Source: an uncultured Collinsella sp.
GTDB taxonomy: Bacteria; Actinomycetota; Coriobacteriia; Coriobacteriales; Coriobacteriaceae
Assembly: GCA_902494295.1 (NCBI GenBank)
Contig: CABUSL010000106.1
Span: forward strand, 1-7,439
DNA length: 7,439 nucleotides
Reading direction: 5' to 3'
Shown: one piece after another, positions 5,225 to 7,439 of the stretch
How positions within the stretch are numbered: the first letter of the stretch is position 1
How the letters are laid out: each line of letters starts with the position of its first letter
Made by a program: the position numbers and the translations under genes
Notes under the pieces: model-generated
Told to the model about the DNA's origin: nothing
Databases searched by the model: none
Seen by the model: the letters and a program-made list of their open reading frames with translations, nothing else

Positions 5225-6169
5225 GTGGCGTTCAACCATAAGCACCTGATCGACATTACCGAGTACTCCGAAGAGGACATCAAGCTCATCCTCGAGACCG
5301 CCAAGGCGTTCTCCGAGGTCAACGAGCGTGCGATCAAGAAGGTCCCCACGCTCAAGGGTAAGACCATCGTCAACATGTTCAACGAGCCCTCGACGCGCAC
5401 CCGCAGCTCCTTCGAGCTCGCCGAGAAGCGCCTTTCGGCCGACAGCCTCAACTTTGGCGGTTCCTCGACTTCTACGGTCAAGGGCGAGAGCCTCGTCGAC
5501 ACCGTCGAGACCCTCAACGCCTACAAGATCGACTGTATCGTCGTGCGCGACAAGCACGCCGGCGCGCCCTATATCGTCACGCAGAATTCGCCCGCGAGCG
5601 TTATCTGCGCCGGCGACGGCAAGCACAACCACCCCACGCAGGCCCTGCTGGACCTGTACACCATTTGGCAGCACAAGGGTGACTTCCACGGTCTGAAGGT
5701 CGCTGTCGTCGGCGACATCTCCCACTCCCGTGTCTGCGGCTCGCTGATCCCCGCCCTTAAGATCATGGGCTGCGAGACCTACGCCGTCGCCCCCGGCACG
5801 CTGCTGCCTCCGGCACCCGAGGTCCTGGGCTGCGACCACGTGACGAGCGATCTCGATTCCGTCCTGCCCGAGCTGGACGTCGTCTACATGCTGCGCGTGC
5901 AGCAGGAGCGCCTCGAGGGTGCCCCGTTCCCGACCATTCGCGAGTACCACAAGCTCTTCGGCCTGACCAAGGACCGCGAGAAGCTCATGAAGCCCGACGC
6001 GATCATCTGCCACCCGGGCCCCATCAACCGCGGTGTCGAGTTCGACTCCTATATGGCCGACCACCCGCAACGCTCCGTCATCCTGGAGCAGGTCTACGCC
6101 GGTATCTGCGTGCGTATGGCTATCCTGTATCTGCTGCTTGGAGGTGCCGATAATGGCCTTGCTTCTTAA
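5225..6169 (+). CDS. pyrB: Aspartate carbamoyltransferase catalytic subunit
   Basis: The enzyme joins carbamoyl phosphate and L-aspartate to make N-carbamoyl-L-aspartate, the committed step of UMP synthesis, in the cytoplasm. The product is 314 aa, normal for the catalytic chain. The carbamoyl-phosphate site FNEPSTRTRSSFE is at 52-64, STVKGES with the active-site lysine K86 at 83-89, HPTQA at 136-140, RVQQER at 224-229, and HPGPINRGVE at 263-272. The start chosen is GTG 5225, which has GGAGG (5209-5213) at a workable distance. An in-frame GTG at 5213 overlaps that site and would add four residues. The GGAGG lies inside the end of pyrR, so translation of the two genes is probably coupled. No regulatory subunit gene (pyrI) follows: pyrC begins inside the end of pyrB. 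Confidence 0.97.
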   Translation: MAFNHKHLIDITEYSEEDIKLILETAKAFSEVNERAIKKVPTLKGKTIVNMFNEPSTRTRSSFELAEKRLSADSLNFGGSSTSTVKGESLVDTVETLNAYKIDCIVVRDKHAGAPYIVTQNSPASVICAGDGKHNHPTQALLDLYTIWQHKGDFHGLKVAVVGDISHSRVCGSLIPALKIMGCETYAVAPGTLLPPAPEVLGCDHVTSDLDSVLPELDVVYMLRVQQERLEGAPFPTIREYHKLFGLTKDREKLMKPDAIICHPGPINRGVEFDSYMADHPQRSVILEQVYAGICVRMAILYLLLGGADNGLAS

Positions 6170-7439
6170 GAATGTCCACGTCGTCGACCCGTCCGTCGAG
6201 CTTGACGGTGTCGTTGACGTCCTGATTGACGGCGACAAGATCGCCGAGGTCGGTGAGAATCTCGCTGCCGAGGGAGCCGAGGTCCGCGACCTTTCCGGCA
6301 AGTACCTCGTCCCCGGCCTGGTGGATATGCACGTTCACCTTCGCGAGCCCGGCTACGAGGTCAAAGAGGACATCGAGAGCGGCACCCGCGCAGCTGCCAA
6401 GGGCGGCTTTACCGGCGTGTGCTCCATGCCCAATACCGATCCCGTCACCGATAACGGCACCGTTGTGGAGTTCGTCAAGTCCCGTGCTGCCGAGGTCGGT
6501 CACTGCCGCGTCTATCCGTCGGGCGCCATGACCCGCGGTCTTAAGGGCGAGGCCATGTCCGAGATGGGCGATATGGTCGCCCACGGCGCCGTCGCCTTCA
6601 CCGACGACGGTCGTGGCGTGCAGGGCGCGGGCATGCTCCGTCGCTGCATGGACTACGGCAAGATGTTCGGCAAGGTCTTTATGAGCCACTGCCAGGACGA
6701 GGACCTGGTCGGCCACGGCCAGATCAACGAGGGCAAGGTCTCGACCCGTCTGGCCCTCGAGGGTTGGCCGGCTGCCGGCGAGGAGCTCCAGATCGCCCGC
6801 GACATCGAGATCGCCAAGCTGACCGGCGCCAAGCTGCACATCCAGCACATCTCCACCGCCCATGGTCTGGAGATCGTGCGTGCCGGTAAGGCCGCTGGCG
6901 TTCAGGTTACCTGCGAGGCAACCCCGCACCACATGTTCCTGACCGAGAACGACCTGGACGAGACCTACAACACCTCGCTCAAGGTCAATCCGCCGCTGCG
7001 TACCGAGGAGGACGCCGAGGCCATCCGTCAGGGCGTCATCGACGGTACCGTCGACGCTATCGTCACCGATCACGCTCCCCACACCCCGTGGGAGAAGGCC
7101 CGCGAGTTCGAGCTTGCGCCCTTTGGCATGATCGGCCTCGAGACCTCGCTGTCGCTCGTACTCACCGAGCTGGTCAACACGGGCAAGATGAGCGTGGGCC
7201 GCATGGTCGAGCTCATGGCCATCAAGCCGCGTGAGATTCTGGGCCTCGACCAGGTTCAGGTCAAGGCGGGCTCCGTTGCCGACCTGACCGTGTTCGACCC
7301 CTCTGCCACCTGGACGGTCGGCGAGGACGGTTACGAGTCGCGCGCCGAGAACTCCGGTTTTGCCGGCCGCACGCTCACCGGTCGTGCCACCGATGTATTT
7401 GTCGGCGGTAAACAGACGCTTGCCGACGGCTGCATCTGC
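6153..7439 (+). CDS. pyrC: Dihydroorotase, class I (3' end at window edge)
   Basis: Cyclises N-carbamoyl-L-aspartate to L-dihydroorotate, the step after PyrB. Translating from ATG 6153 gives 429 residues with no stop before the window ends. Class I enzymes are about 425-430 aa, so little beyond the stop is likely missing. Metal-site residues of the amidohydrolase fold are all present: H60 and H62 in DMHVHLREPG, an aspartate in FTDDG (D151/D152), H179 in MSHC, H232 in QHIST, and D306 in TDHAPH. The N-terminal strand VDVLIDGDKIAEVG and C-terminal ADLTVFDP segments are typical of the small beta domain. The start has GGAGG 8 nt upstream. It overlaps pyrB by 17 bases in another frame, a sign of translational coupling. 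Confidence 0.96.
   Translation, partial: MALLLKNVHVVDPSVELDGVVDVLIDGDKIAEVGENLAAEGAEVRDLSGKYLVPGLVDMHVHLREPGYEVKEDIESGTRAAAKGGFTGVCSMPNTDPVTDNGTVVEFVKSRAAEVGHCRVYPSGAMTRGLKGEAMSEMGDMVAHGAVAFTDDGRGVQGAGMLRRCMDYGKMFGKVFMSHCQDEDLVGHGQINEGKVSTRLALEGWPAAGEELQIARDIEIAKLTGAKLHIQHISTAHGLEIVRAGKAAGVQVTCEATPHHMFLTENDLDETYNTSLKVNPPLRTEEDAEAIRQGVIDGTVDAIVTDHAPHTPWEKAREFELAPFGMIGLETSLSLVLTELVNTGKMSVGRMVELMAIKPREILGLDQVQVKAGSVADLTVFDPSATWTVGEDGYESRAENSGFAGRTLTGRATDVFVGGKQTLADGCIC

Noticed and set aside
5165..6301. 378-codon minus-strand frame opposite pyrB, and similar frames at 6120-7082 and 4522-5124
   Set aside because: They are antisense shadows of pyrB, pyrC and pyrR caused by the same codon bias, with low-complexity composition and no recognisable motif.

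Overview
The window looks like chromosomal DNA from a high-GC, anaerobic, fermentative Gram-positive bacterium. My best guess is the class Coriobacteriia, possibly Collinsella. This is an inference from the wording of the proteins (AdhE, PyrR, PyrB, PyrC, zinc-type L28), the strong G/C bias at third codon positions, and strong AGGAG-type ribosome binding sites. No phylogenetic marker was tested.

Layout, left to right. (1) adhE, the bifunctional aldehyde/alcohol dehydrogenase of fermentation, fills 30-2678 on the minus strand, with a candidate promoter and a perfect 12-bp inverted repeat upstream. (2) A compact element of about 1.05 kb sits at 2831-3880, bounded by two inverted copies (49 of 52 bases identical) of a repeat built from a short hairpin between two direct copies of a GGGACAGAC-containing tag. 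It encodes a Y1/HUH transposase of the REP-associated (RAYT, IS200-like) kind, and its ribosome binding site is buried in a long hairpin. (3) A terminator at 3894-3922 and rpmB (ribosomal protein L28, zinc form) on the minus strand. (4) A divergent intergenic region carrying the rpmB promoter and, on the plus strand, a pyrimidine-operon leader in which three mutually exclusive RNA structures can be drawn. (5) The plus-strand operon pyrR-pyrB-pyrC. pyrC runs to the last base of the window and is probably missing little more than its stop codon.

How the parts work together. PyrR is expected to sense UMP/UTP and bind the leader RNA, releasing the terminator and reducing transcription of its own gene, pyrB (aspartate transcarbamoylase) and pyrC (dihydroorotase), which catalyse consecutive steps of UMP synthesis. 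adhE and rpmB are ordinary housekeeping genes. The RAYT element lies in the gap between the 5' side of adhE and the 3' end of rpmB and interrupts no recognisable gene.

The parts most worth a second look are the RAYT element with its paired repeats, the hairpin over its ribosome binding site, and the pyr leader switch. Everything else reads as ordinary core genome.
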